A stretch of 64,000 nucleotides of DNA from Pollenia angustigena (taxonomy: Eukaryota; Arthropoda; Insecta; Diptera; Polleniidae): positions 225,555,803 to 225,619,802 of the forward strand of contig OV884059.1 of the NCBI GenBank assembly GCA_930367215.1, given 5' to 3'. Positions 10,088-20,566 of this stretch are shown piece by piece (positions within the stretch are counted from its first letter, which is position 1; each line of letters starts with the position of its first letter). A program made the position numbers and the translations under genes. The notes below the pieces were generated by a model. That model searched no databases. It was not told where the DNA came from and saw only the letters and a list, made by a program, of their open reading frames with translations.

Positions 10088-10372
10088 TGATAATTAATTT
10101 TTGAATCCCAAGAAAAACTTTGAAAGTTTAACTTTTTTGTTTCATTTTCAATGACAATATTAACAGAAATAATCAAGTAAATATTAAAGATCAGTATTTT
10201 GTTCCCTATGCTCTCAAGAGGGAATGTCATGATGAATTTCTTTTTATAAAAAAATTTAAAGCAAGAAAATTTTGTTAACAATTTTGGGATTAACTAAATC
10301 CCGAAAATCCCGGGATTACAAAATTTAAATCCCGGAATTCGGGATTTCGGGACTGGCATCCCTAATATTGAA

Positions 10373-11298
10373 CAATGTTATTTTAACATTTGTCATTTAA
10401 AATTACTATGAAACAATGATAATTTTAAACAAAATCCATACTTTTGCAGAAATTTTATATGATTTTGAATCAATTTAGCATTGATACTAACGTATGTATG
10501 TTATACGTGAAGTTTTTTTTTTAATTGTTGCTACGCAAGCTTGTAGCGGTTGATGTTTTTCTTGCCCTATAAAATAAATTATATTATTATTTAAGGTTAG
10601 TTTGAATAATAAATAACAACATGTAAAAAAAAAACAAATGGAACATAAAAATAGCGTTTTAGGAGAAGTTTCTTTAGTACGTAAAATTCACGTGGCGTTA
10701 GGTTTTAACGTATTCAAAATATCGTTATGTTTCTAGGGTTAAGGGTTAAGATATTTGCTGTGACCATTTTTTGCCGAAGCAACACCACTATGCGATGTCT
10801 GCTTTAAATGACTGCTTTAAAAACAAAATGTTTAACCTTATTTTTTTTTTATTATTAAATTTCAGTGTATTAAACAAGAATGAAAATTGTTTGTATTCCC
10901 CAAAAATAACTTTGATAATATACAAAACTTTAAGCAGCAAACTTTATTATATTCTTCCTACATACATACAAACATTTCATATATATTATCTCCTTAATGT
11001 TAAAATCAATTAAACTAAAAGCATTTCTGAAATTCTAAAGAAAACTTATTACAGACATTATCAGATAGTCCCAGTCCCAAAAAAAACCATAAACATTGTC
11101 TGCTTATTGCTGACAAGTGTTTGCAAACTTTTTCAAGGACTTTTAAGTCAGCAAAATATTATTAATAATTTTTTTCATGTAGAAAATACAATTTGAAGTT
11201 ACTAAGAAATAACTCCCAAATGGAATATTGAAAAATCTCTCAAAGTAGTTTCCTTAGAAAATTAGCAAAAAAAAAAATAAAACTCAAAAATATTTTTA
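10373..11298. other. AT-rich, no recognisable gene
   Basis: Short open frames without conserved motifs, and poly(A)/poly(T) runs. Nothing could be assigned. Confidence 0.4.
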
Positions 11299-11440
11299 TT
11301 TTCTGGGGAATAAATAAAATTCACAAATAATTTTTATTTTCTAGGGAATAAAAAACAGAAATTATGAAATAACTTTTACTTCTGGGGAATAGATAAAACT
11401 CAGAAAATAACTTTGATGTTCTAAGCGAAAAATAAAATTT
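11299..11440. repeat. degenerate ~40-bp tandem repeat
   Basis: TTCTGGGGAATAAATAAAA-like units begin at about 11299, 11339, 11382 and 11421. There are four diverged copies. Confidence 0.6.
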
Positions 11441-11477
11441 AAGAAATAGTAAGTAAAAAGTAATTTTTAAAATAAAA

Positions 11478-11590
11478 CTTATAACCAGAGCTGTGGAGTC
11501 GTCAAGAAAAAGTTCTAACTCCGACTTCGACTCCATCCGCTGAAATTTTTTTGGTACGACTCCAACTCCGACTCCCACTCTTACCTTGAT
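11478..11590. repeat. GGAGTCG/CGACTCC-rich repeat, probable transposon end
   Basis: CAGAGCTGTGGAGTCGTC is followed by clustered ACTCCGACT phrases. The same phrases recur at about 16690-16770. CAGAGCTGTGG resembles a hAT-type end, but the partner end and a target duplication were not found. Confidence 0.4.
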
Positions 11591-11742
11591 TCTCAGTGTA
11601 TATGGATATGAGTCAAGTCCTAATTTGTCTTTAAACTCTTTTTTTTAATAAAGTTCCTTTTAAGAGGTCAAATATATCAAGAAGATGATTCTGTTAAAAT
11701 TAAAAATCGGTGTTTTAATTGAGCTTTAATATATTTAATTAC

Positions 11743-12633
11743 CAGGGAAACCACAAATATGCAATTGCATGTTTTTCCTTGTGCGACCAATGAAGGCTGA
11801 AATAATATATCTATCCGTTTTAGAGATTTTTATGAATTTTGGCATCGATTTGTTAGTGCATATTTTGGCATATTTATCGTTTGGAGCATATTTTTGCATA
11901 TTTTAGTTGAAAGAACTTTTTTGCATCGATTTGTTAGTGCATATTTTGGCATATTTTATCGTTTGGAGCATATTTATGCATAATTTAGTTAAAAGAACTT
12001 ATTTGCAGCACTTTTTAAGTTTTTAGCGCATATTTTTCCTTTTTGAGGCATATTTTGATACATATTCTATTTGTTTTTAGATGCGCCGTGTAAGCTTTTG
12101 CAGCAAATAAACAGTACACCGATCGACTGAGAATCACTTTTAAAGTGATTTTACGATGCCCATCCATCCGTCTGGCTGGTTGCCTGTCCATGTTTACCTT
12201 TTGCTCAAAGTACAAGTTGCAATTTTGTACATAGTTTGATCAAATTTTGTAAACACATTTTAATTGTACAAAGGACGAAATCTATGTAAATGGTGAGAAT
12301 CGGTCTTTAATTAAATATATTCCCCATAAAAACTTTTTTCCAAATTAGACGCTTTGTCTAATTATGTTGGCATTTAGAGTTGATTCGACCAAAAAATATG
12401 TTACTGCAGATTTTATTTTTTTCGAATTAGTCTGTAAATACTATGGTGTTTAGGCTTAACCGATTATAATTTTAGCGTAGTTTTTTTTTTAATGCAAATG
12501 TCGAATATTTTGTTTTAAATTTTTGATATTTTGGGGCATATTTTTGACAATTTTAAGGGCATGTTTTCGAATTTTTGCTGCATATTTAATGTGCATAAAA
12601 CGATTTTGTAAGAACATATTTCTGGTTTCCCTG
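11743..12633. mobile_element. hAT-like element with GCATATTTT subterminal repeats
   Basis: Left end CAGGGAAACCACAAATATG, right end inverted CAGGGAAACCAGAAATATG. An exact 8-bp target duplication TTAATTAC lies at 11735-11742 and 12634-12641. At 891 bp it is too short for a transposase. The inside is full of GCATATTTT motifs, including two ~87-bp tandem units at about 11832 and 11919. Such repeats usually serve as transposase-binding sites in this class (inference). Confidence 0.87.
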
Positions 12634-12714
12634 TTAATTACATTTTAGTAGGTGAGATGCAAAACTGGTTCGTTACACTTAATTCGACTTTTGGGAAAAT
12701 GCAAAAAACATATA

Positions 12715-13873
12715 CACAGAAAGAAAAACACTCGGTATAAATCAAGTTTTTTATGATTTCTTTAAGTACGAGTCGTACTCAAAAATTCAAGTACGAATAA
12801 CACTAAAACGTATTCAAAACAATCCTAAATGGGATTACTTTCGAAAATGAATCCCGGAATTTCTTGAAATAAGTATAAAATTCTTAAATCTATTAAAAAA
12901 AAGATTAAACTTTTAGTTGTGTTTAGCCCTCCGGCTTACGCATGTTTTGATTTTCTATACACATTGAAAAAAAGGTCCGGCCAGACTCATGTGTACCACG
13001 AAGGGCTAAAAAGTAAATTTGAATTCTTGCTTCTCAATTAGTTTATATTTTTGGTCAGATATGTAGACAAGATTTCTATAGTAAAAACCATATCGGGCAT
13101 GATGTTGGTGTTTTATCATTCTGTAAAGTGTTATACGGGTAAGAAAATCAATCATAATAACCTTCTGTTTCTTATTTCTTTTTTGGTTTTTTTCAAGCAC
13201 GAATTCGGGAAACAATCAACTTTATAATACTTGAACCAAGCGCATTTTGAGATTGATTCGCTCTCAGTTTTACTTAAATCAATCTCATTTTCGGATTAGC
13301 TTAAGTACGAATTCGGTTTAAATCAATTTTATTATTCTTGAATCAAGCGCATTTTGAGATTGAATCAGTCCACAGCACGCGTTTTCGCCTCTACGCATTG
13401 CATGATTTTTATACATTCCATGCGTTCTATAATGCAAGTTACATGCAACGCTTTTTATGCGGCATCACCACAAGTAAAAATTAAATTTTATTTGTCAAAA
13501 TCAGCTGATTTGTTCGAACGCTGCTTGTGACGCTTACAAAAGTAGAAAGTAAACCAACTTTTCGCATTCAATGCTTCAATTCCTCCCACGCTTTAGTGCA
13601 TGTAATTTGCTACATATAACTATATGACAGCGAAAATGCGTGTAACGCGTGGTGTGGACCTCCAGCTTCAGTTTTACTTAAATCAATCTCATTTTCGGAT
13701 TATTTCAAGTACGAATTCGGGATTGAATATGGATAATTCAACTATCTTGCGATTGCAAATCCGTATTCGAATCAATCTTTCTGTACTTGACTCAAGAAAA
13801 CCCGTACTCTCCGTACTATTAATACCTCTTCGGATTGATTTGAGTACGTATGGATTGATTTTTCTTTTGAGTG
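12715..13873. mobile_element. TA-flanked element (family A copy) with AAGTACGA repeats
   Basis: The ends are CACAGAAAGAAAAA and, inverted, CACTCAAAAGAAAAA, with a TA duplication outside (12713-12714, 13874-13875), which fits Tc1/mariner-type insertion. The 1.16-kb interior is non-coding. It has repeated blocks around AAGTACGAATTCGG and GATTGATTTGAGTACG and the phrase AACCATATCGG. The same order is found in the element at 34705-39470. Confidence 0.72.
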
Positions 13874-14213
13874 TAGTGCCCGATTAAATGAATGAAATTA
13901 GTTGAACTATTTTGATTCTGAAGTGTTATGCTGCCATTCTTGATGAATAAATCAACAGTTGAAAAACTTAAACCAACTGAAATATGGAAAAAAAAATAGA
14001 TTTAATTTAGGAAAGAACTTGTTGTCTGCTACGAACTTTCGAAAGAAACGAGTTTTGCTACAATCCATTTGGGATCGAACTAGTTTTGCAATACACTATA
14101 GCCCACAAGGAAAATTAATCATTGAGCTTTAGTTGATTTTGAAAGTTATATTAATTTATTAAAATTATGCAAACAGTGCTAAAAATTTAACAATAGTTCT
14201 GTACACCCCGAGA

Positions 14214-14667
14214 AAAAACATGTTTTAATAGGTTCACCTCAAACAACAGTATTTTTAAAGAAAATTTTGAACATAATTTTGAACACAACCATATTATGGT
14301 TAAAACAGTACTCAATCAAGACGCCACAACTATATTATAGTTGCCTCCAAACAGGTTATGATTAATAATAACTAAAATATGTTCAACACATATAATAGCA
14401 TGGTTAGGTTTCAAGCATATCATGTTGCTCTGGGAAAAGAGAAAAATACTATTGTTATTTTTAAAACAAAGAATGGTTATATTTAACAATTACATGGTAA
14501 GAGGCAACTATAATATGGTTGTGGCTTCTTGATGGAGTACTAATTTAACCATAACATGGTTGTCGGTGACAATAATATTGTTAAATTAAACAAAATATGT
14601 TTAAAATTTTCTTTAAACATAGCTTTGTTGGAGGTGACCATATTTAAACACGTTTTTTCTCTGCGTG
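14214..14667. mobile_element. 454-bp TA-flanked foldback element
   Basis: Almost the whole element is one imperfect palindrome with arms of ~210 bases. The ends are CACCCCGAGAAAAAACATG and, inverted, CACGCAGAGAAAAAACGTG, flanked by TA (14212-14213, 14668-14669). Inside are mirrored AACCATATTATGGTT and AACTATATTATAGTT palindromes. Non-coding. Confidence 0.75.
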
Positions 14668-14669
14668 TA

Positions 14670-17056
14670 GGGGAGGGATAAAGTACACCAATTCACATTT
14701 TTATCAAAATACTTTTTTATACTATTGGCATCAGAATTTTTCCCCCATGGGTGGGTGCATTCCCATAAGTCCTGTCTAAAGTAGTTTTCGAGATAGAAAA
14801 GTTGAAAGCAACAGCAAGTCAAACTTGCTTAGACGTAAAGGGTATCAAGTTTTTTTAGTGTGGTTTACCACTCAATTTTTAGACAATTTTAATTTAAACA
14901 TGCAGATGCGCTTTCAGGTGTTACTTGAATTATTTGTAGGTATAACACATTTCGAAGAGAAAAGTAGGGGAACAAAATTGTTGTAAGCCTTGTACTATTT
15001 TTGGTAAATAGCAGACCTTTTGTTGTTGGACTTGGTGCTGTTTGTCTCAAGGAATTGAAAGTTCAAATCATGAGAGGTAAAGAACATCAAGTCCAATTAA
15101 ATAACTTAACTTATAACGTAATTTTATTAAGGATATCATCGACATAAAAAAATATATTAGTCATATAAAATATTCGAACAACGAATACAGAAATAAAAGC
15201 ATTTGAGATTTTCAACCTGTTTTTGTGGTCTGCTGTAAAGTTTTCAAAATGTGGCTTGGTCTAGTTTATCTCCCACCTGCAGAGTTAAAAAAATATAAAT
15301 TTTCCCCACCAGCAGAGTTAAAAAAATATGAATTTTTAAAATAATTAATTTATGTAAATGTTTTTTTCAGTGTACTTGGCATAGTTTTTTCGTCCCACAA
15401 TCGATAATTCGACTCTATTTCATTAACAATAGCTTGGCGCACTTCACACAGAAAAGTTAAAACAGTGAACCAGCGAGTTTTGTTACAGAAAATGCAAAGA
15501 GGTAGTTTTGCAAATGTCTAGTGAGTGGATCGAACCAGTTTTGCTACCAACTGCACACATATTAAGTAAGAGTGCTATATTCGGCTATGTCCTTCACCAT
15601 GATGAGATAAGAACAAAAAGTTATATGCATAAATAACGTTCTTTAGATAGGTATAAATAAATATTAATTGAGCCACGCCAACTTTTCATTTCGTCATGCC
15701 GAAGAATATAAAAAAACAAAAAATTTATATATGTACCTAAGACCGTTTCCTCTTTGGCCAAAGTTGATGTTTGAAATTCGTTTTATAATCTTTAAATCGT
15801 TTTTTAGAACATAAAAAAATTAAATAAAAAAAATGAAAAAAAAAATTATTTTTGGGATTCGAACTGACTGATTCGACTGATGATATTAGTCCCAGGAGAG
15901 AACTTAATAACTCGGGTCCAAATGCTTTTACTGAAGAAGCGTCAAATTAAAATATATTGAGACTATGAGTTTGTTTCTTTATTTGAGCGGCATTTCTTAT
16001 ACATGCATTAATGTGTATGTGGATGCGTAAGATTAAACACATTACACTTGTATAAAAAAACAACAAAAAAACCACATAACCATCACTGTATTACCATAGC
16101 CACTGTATGACCGTAGAAACCAAAATTGAATTGGTTTGTATGGTATGTTTATGTCGTTTTGGTAATACAGTGTTGAAATGGTAATATCACATCTAATTGG
16201 ACCTTTATAGGAAACAATTTGAGGCAGTCGTGGTTTTTCACTCATATCTCAGCTATTTGTGGACCGCTCTTGCTGAATTTCAATAGCAAACAATTCCGGA
16301 CCATATGTGACATAAATGTATAATAACCTGGCCCCAATCATATATGGGGTCTTCGGAAAATCCATTTCAACGGACAGACGGACATCGTTAAATCAACTTC
16401 GCTCCTCATAAGGACCCAGAATATATTTTCTTTATAGGGTCTAACATCAATATTATAGAAATTACAAACGGAATGACAAACTTATATATATCCTTTTCAC
16501 CAGGTGTGGTGAAGGGTATAAAAACAAAAAAATGGAAAAGTTATCTCAATTTTTTAATTTTCGAAACTCACCTTCTCATATTTAAACTAGAGTGCTCCTT
16601 CCTTATTTTCTGACTTCAAAATTTTTAAAGCAGAATCTCTTAAAAAATTTTTATTTTAAAAAATATTCAAAAAGTTTTTATGCCGAAAAATTTTGGAGTC
16701 GGAGTCGTGAGTTTTTGTGGGTACTACGACTCCAAATCCGGTATAAAAACATCAACTCCGACTCTTCAACTTCTTCTTTATAGTTATAAAGTGCTTTTTG
16801 GCCCTTTTCAATCCGTAAAAGTACAACTTGAGAGTATACTAATGGCAAATTTTCTGTATTTAGAAGAAAAATCGATTCCACTATATTTAAAACTCTACGA
16901 TAATTTGAAATATATTAAGCCTCACCATATAGTACCCTACACCACGGTATTTACAGGAATATTTTAAAAAGTTTTCCCCTTTTGCGGGACCCACCAAACC
17001 AAAATTGTTTTATGAGGTTTTGAATGACTTAACAGTTCTTTGTGCCGAATATTAAC
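14670..17056. other. AT-rich, no gene seen
   Basis: No protein or RNA gene is recognised. Two short GCAGAGTTAAAAAAATAT repeats lie near 15280-15340. About 16260-16520 is a dispersed repeat (GGACAGACGGACATCG ... GGTGAAGGGTATAAAA) related to 2870-3005. GGAGTCGGAGTCG sequence at 16690-16770 is related to 11478-11590. Confidence 0.45.
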
Positions 17057-17058
17057 TA

Positions 17059-18229
17059 AAGGGTGGTCCAAACATAATGCACGATGTTAATTGTGATTCA
17101 CACCTTAACGTCAAGTTTTTTGCCCAACTTTATTTGACACTTCTTTTTTTCAGTGTTTGACAAATTCAACCATGCAGAGCTACACAATTGAGCGGTGCGT
17201 TGAGGTTGCTGAAGCCTTTTACGAAAATGGGCGTTTAACTCAAAATGCATCTCGTAATTTTTTGGTCCGGATAATCGAGCAAATGTGTCTAAAATCGGAA
17301 GAATTGTGAGAAAATTTTTGTAGAAAATGTGAAAACACCTGTGTATGTTCGTCCAGTTCGTTCGGCGGAAAACTTTGCTGCGGTTCGCGACAATGTGCTA
17401 GAGGAGGCTTTAACCTTGACTTGTCGTCGTGCCTATCAATTGAACATCTCACGAACATTACTGATGCGAACCTTGAATAAAGTTTTGTGACAGAAGTGAA
17501 TGTGTCTTTACAAAGAAAATCATTCTAAGCGACGAGGCAAACTTTAACCTCAGTGGATTCTTTAACAAGCCGAACAACCGATGCATCCACAAATATTAAC
17601 TATTTGGTGTGGTTTATAGTCTGGCGGTGTCATCAAGCCGTACTTCTTCAAAAATGTAGTCGGCCTGCAGTAACCGTGAATGGTGTTCGCTATCGCAAGA
17701 CGATTATGGACTTCTGGTGGCAGGAAATTGAGAATATGATCCTGGACGATATGTGATGCCAACAGGATGGTGCCTCTAGCCACACAGCCAACGAAATAAT
17801 GGCTCTTTTGCGCGAGAATTTCAATGGCCGTGTTATCTCAAGTCGTGGCGATGGTGATTGGCCGCCACGATCAAGTGATTTGACACCGTTGAACTTCTTT
17901 CTTTAGGGATATTTAAAAGAAAAAGTGTACGTCAATAAGCCAAGAGCAATTCAAGAGCTAAGGGGCGAGATGATTCGGTACATTAACGAGATTGTAACTC
18001 AATTATGTCTCAGAGTCATTGAAATATGGAACATCGGATAGAGGTATGCCACCGAAGCCGTGGCTAGCATTTGGCCGATATTTTGTTTCACACATATTTG
18101 TCAGAAGGATCTACCTTCTTTTGTCAAAAGGATCTACCTTCTGTAATAATTACAAATATTAAGATAATTCTCTGAAAACTTTTGGTTTTATTTAAAATTA
18201 ACATCGTGCGTTTTGGTTGGACCACGCTT
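17059..18229 (+). mobile_element. old DD41D mariner (rosa-like)
   Basis: Terminal inverted repeats: left AAGGGTGGTCCAAACATAAT, right (inverted) AAGCGTGGTCCAACCAAAAC, both continuing to GCACGATGTTAATT. The TA at the ends is consistent with mariner insertion, although the right boundary is off by about one base. The coding remnant inside is heavily mutated, so this is the oldest of the mariner copies here. Confidence 0.8.
17174..18090 (+). pseudogene. mariner transposase pseudogene
   Basis: Starts ATGCAGAGCTACACAATTGA (MQSYTIE), the helix-turn-helix start of this family. An SDEANF-type first catalytic Asp appears near 17530 and NGVRYRKTIMDF near 17680. A CQQDGAS second Asp is near 17757 and DLTPLNFF near 17880. 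In DLTPLNFF the third catalytic Asp has become Asn. Several stops and frameshifts break it (for example the TGA before the second Asp region). It cannot encode an active enzyme. Confidence 0.8.
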
Positions 18230-18790
18230 AAGACATCTACATGAGATTTTTGCGTGTTAAAGTGATATGAGGGACAGGATTTATATGGAACGTATGGTAG
18301 ATTCCAGGCCTAAAAGAACACAATTTATTTTTAAAGGAAAAAAGTCGTTTTTTAAAAAGTTGTTTTCACAAAATCAATACAAAGTTTTATAAAACACTTA
18401 ACTTTAAGCTTTTTTCAGGAGTGTTATTTGTATTGGAGCTACGGTGGCTTGAAAAGGTTATTAAGATTGCGATCAAATATTGTACGGCCTAATTGAATCT
18501 ATATACCGGCATAATAAGAGGGGTTATGAGTACAAAGACAAATCCGGAAAGAATCTTGTGTTTTGTGAAATTGTGAACCGATTCCCTCCGGTTTAATTAA
18601 GATTCTTCCATGTGGCAATAAGAGTATATTTACGAAATTTCAAAAAACTATCACCGAAATTACGGCCTGTAATTTGCACATAAAGATAACATGGACAGCC
18701 AGCCGGACGGACATCGGTAGATCGATTCAGAAAAAGATCCCGAGTCGATCAATATGCACTGTTTCACACACATTATTAGCACAAATGCAT
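18230..18790. other. no gene; fragments of dispersed repeats
   Basis: Contains a TTTATATGGAACGTATGGTA phrase reminiscent of the 2.2-kb tandem repeat and a GCCGGACGGACATCGG phrase shared with 2870-3005 and 16.4 kb. Confidence 0.4.
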
Positions 18791-18794
18791 TATA

Positions 18795-18963
18795 CCATCT
18801 CCACATATGATTGCATGGATATTTTTTTTAATTTCCTAAGCTAATCCCGCGAAGCGCAATGCTTGTCTGCAGGAAAGAAACCAAAGTCTCTGGTGAGAAT
18901 CGAACCCGCAACCCCGGTACTGATAGACTAGCTCGCTGCCAACTAGCCTACGGGGCACTCTCC
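18795..18963 (-). mobile_element. tRNA-derived SINE
   Basis: On the minus strand, GTGCCCCGTAGGCTAGTTGG carries an A-box-like block, and a B box GGGTTCGATTCTC follows about 40 bases on. The downstream part lacks a tRNA acceptor arm and continues as unrelated sequence (CACCAGAGACTTTGG...). This is therefore a tRNA-derived SINE head, not a working tRNA gene. It is a different family from the 8.1-kb SINE. Confidence 0.65.
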
Positions 18964-20062
18964 ACGATAACTACAGTGTTTTTCCAGTTAAATATTAAAA
19001 ATTCCATTAATACCATAAATACTATAGAAAATGTTGTTTGGTACAATTATGCGGAAAACAAGTAAGTACAAATTCAAAACTTCCTTTGCCATCATCGGTC
19101 TGCGTTTGTCATTTTAAAATATTCTGTCTTTTTATATGATTGAAATAAATGTTAGCCTTCAAGCGTAAATGTCAGTAGATTTGTATATGTCTGCGTATAT
19201 TTGCATGCGGTATGTGTTGTGTTGGCAAGTGTTAATTAAATTTAGTACATTATCAAACAGCATGCACTCAATCATATGCAGAACTGGGAGGTCTTAATAA
19301 TCATTTGTCTTTTTGCACTAAATTGCTAGAGGTGTAAATTTTGTTGCAAATATATCCTAGTAAACTGTAAGGAAATTGTAATTTAACATTTTCAATTACA
19401 TGTTATGTGTAGTTATACATTTTTAAGCAATTCGAAATGAAACATTTTCGATTAATTGTATCTTAAATTTAAAAACTTTCGCCATTAATTGTATGTAAAT
19501 TGTTTATAATTAAATATTTTATACAATAATTTAAAGAATATTTTTAATTATCAAAGTAATTTTTCGTGGTAATACAAATATTTAATATACAAGATTTTGT
19601 TTGACGTACTTAATTCCTAATTTTTATTCTTGATAATAGGAATAGCTTATCCCTTCAACAATGAATTTCAGTGTTTTTATCAAGAATAAAAATTGGGAAT
19701 TAAGCACGACAAATAAAATCTTGTAAATTGAAATTTTGTATTCCCACGAAAATTACTTTGATAATAAACTGGCAAGTGACGGTTCAAAAACAAATGCCAA
19801 CATGCTTTATTTTTTGCGAGAACAATAAAGAAAGTTGTTTTTGTTCTCATTTTATTTTTCTTAACCTACTTACAATTACAATTAATGTTGGAAGAATTCC
19901 AATCAATTGTAGTGGGAAATGTGAGAAAAGTGAGCTGTTTGTTGTTGTTGTTTTTGTTTAAGCTTTGATATTGTTACAAGTAAAACTGTGGCTTGTTATT
20001 CTTATTCACTTAACAGTTTTATTTGTTTAATATCTTTAGTTTTTCTTAAATCTTTGGATGAC

Positions 20063-20110
20063 ATTTCCTGACGATCTGACTTTAGCAACCAGTGAAATGC
20101 GCATAGGAAT
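20063..20110 (+). ncRNA. hammerhead-ribozyme-like motif (Penelope pLTR)
   Basis: CTGACGA (20068-20074), a short stem II (CTG...CAG), GAAA (20094-20097), then ATGC/GCAT as a loop-less stem III and the cleavage base A20105. Stem I is ATTTC (20063-20067) with GGAAT (20106-20110). The predicted cut falls exactly at the junction of the two pLTR copies. The pair flanking stem II is U-U, a weakness. Function is inferred from the family. Confidence 0.55.
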
Positions 20111-20394
20111 AGCTTATCCCATGAACAATAAATTCAGTGTTTTTATCAAGAATAAAAATTGTGAATTAAGCACGACAAACAAAATCTTGTTAATTAATAT
20201 TTTAAATTTTTATTACATTAATTGTTTATTCAAATTTAAATATTTGTAATTGGGCTAAGTGCCTGTTATTTGAGTTAGAAATCCGGTTATTGTTGTTGTT
20301 ATTGATTAAGATTTGATATTGTTACAAGTAAAGTTAGAGTGTTTACTTATATAATTCTTATTCGCTTAACTGTTTTATTTGCATAAGATCTTTA

Positions 20395-20532
20395 CAGCTT
20401 GTTTTTAGAAAAGGTAAACAAGTGAGTGAGTGAGAAATTATATTGAAAACAAAAACAAATTTTCGTTTTTTATTGTTGTTTTCAATATAATTTCTCACTC
20501 ACTCACTGTTTACGTTTTCTAAAAACAGGCAG
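20395..20532. mobile_element. 138-bp palindromic PIF/Harbinger-like MITE
   Basis: The ends are CAGCTTGTTTTTAG and, inverted, CTGCCTGTTTTTAG, and the arms extend ~55 bases through GTGAGTGAGTGAGAAATTAT. The target duplication TTA lies at 20392-20394 and 20533-20535. The neighbouring pLTR copy shows the empty site (ATCTTTAGTTTTTC), which confirms both the borders and the 3-bp duplication. Confidence 0.85.
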
Positions 20533-20566
20533 TTAGTTTTTCTAAAATCTTTAAAAAAAGCAACCA

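Larger units (their letters stand above)
6864..10364. mobile_element. hAT-like element, 3.5 kb, non-autonomous, with nested insertions
   Basis: Left end TAGGGATGCCAATCGGGACT and right end (inverted) TAGGGATGCCAGTCCCGAAA. Both continue into repeats of the phrase AATCCCGGGATT. The element is flanked by an exact 8-bp target duplication ATATTGAA (6856-6863 and 10365-10372), diagnostic of the hAT class. No transposase frame remains. The interior holds a MITE (7265-7487), a second hAT (7780-9062) with SINE-like repeats, and a Penelope pLTR piece (9730-10087). Much of its length is therefore acquired. Confidence 0.88.

Noticed and set aside
11478..16770. a single hAT bounded by the GGAGTCG-rich blocks at 11.5 and 16.7 kb
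   Set aside because: The second block is not an inverted end and no 8-bp duplication was found.
18859..18963. tRNA gene on the minus strand
   Set aside because: A and B boxes are present, but the acceptor stem does not pair and the sequence continues as repeat; called a SINE.
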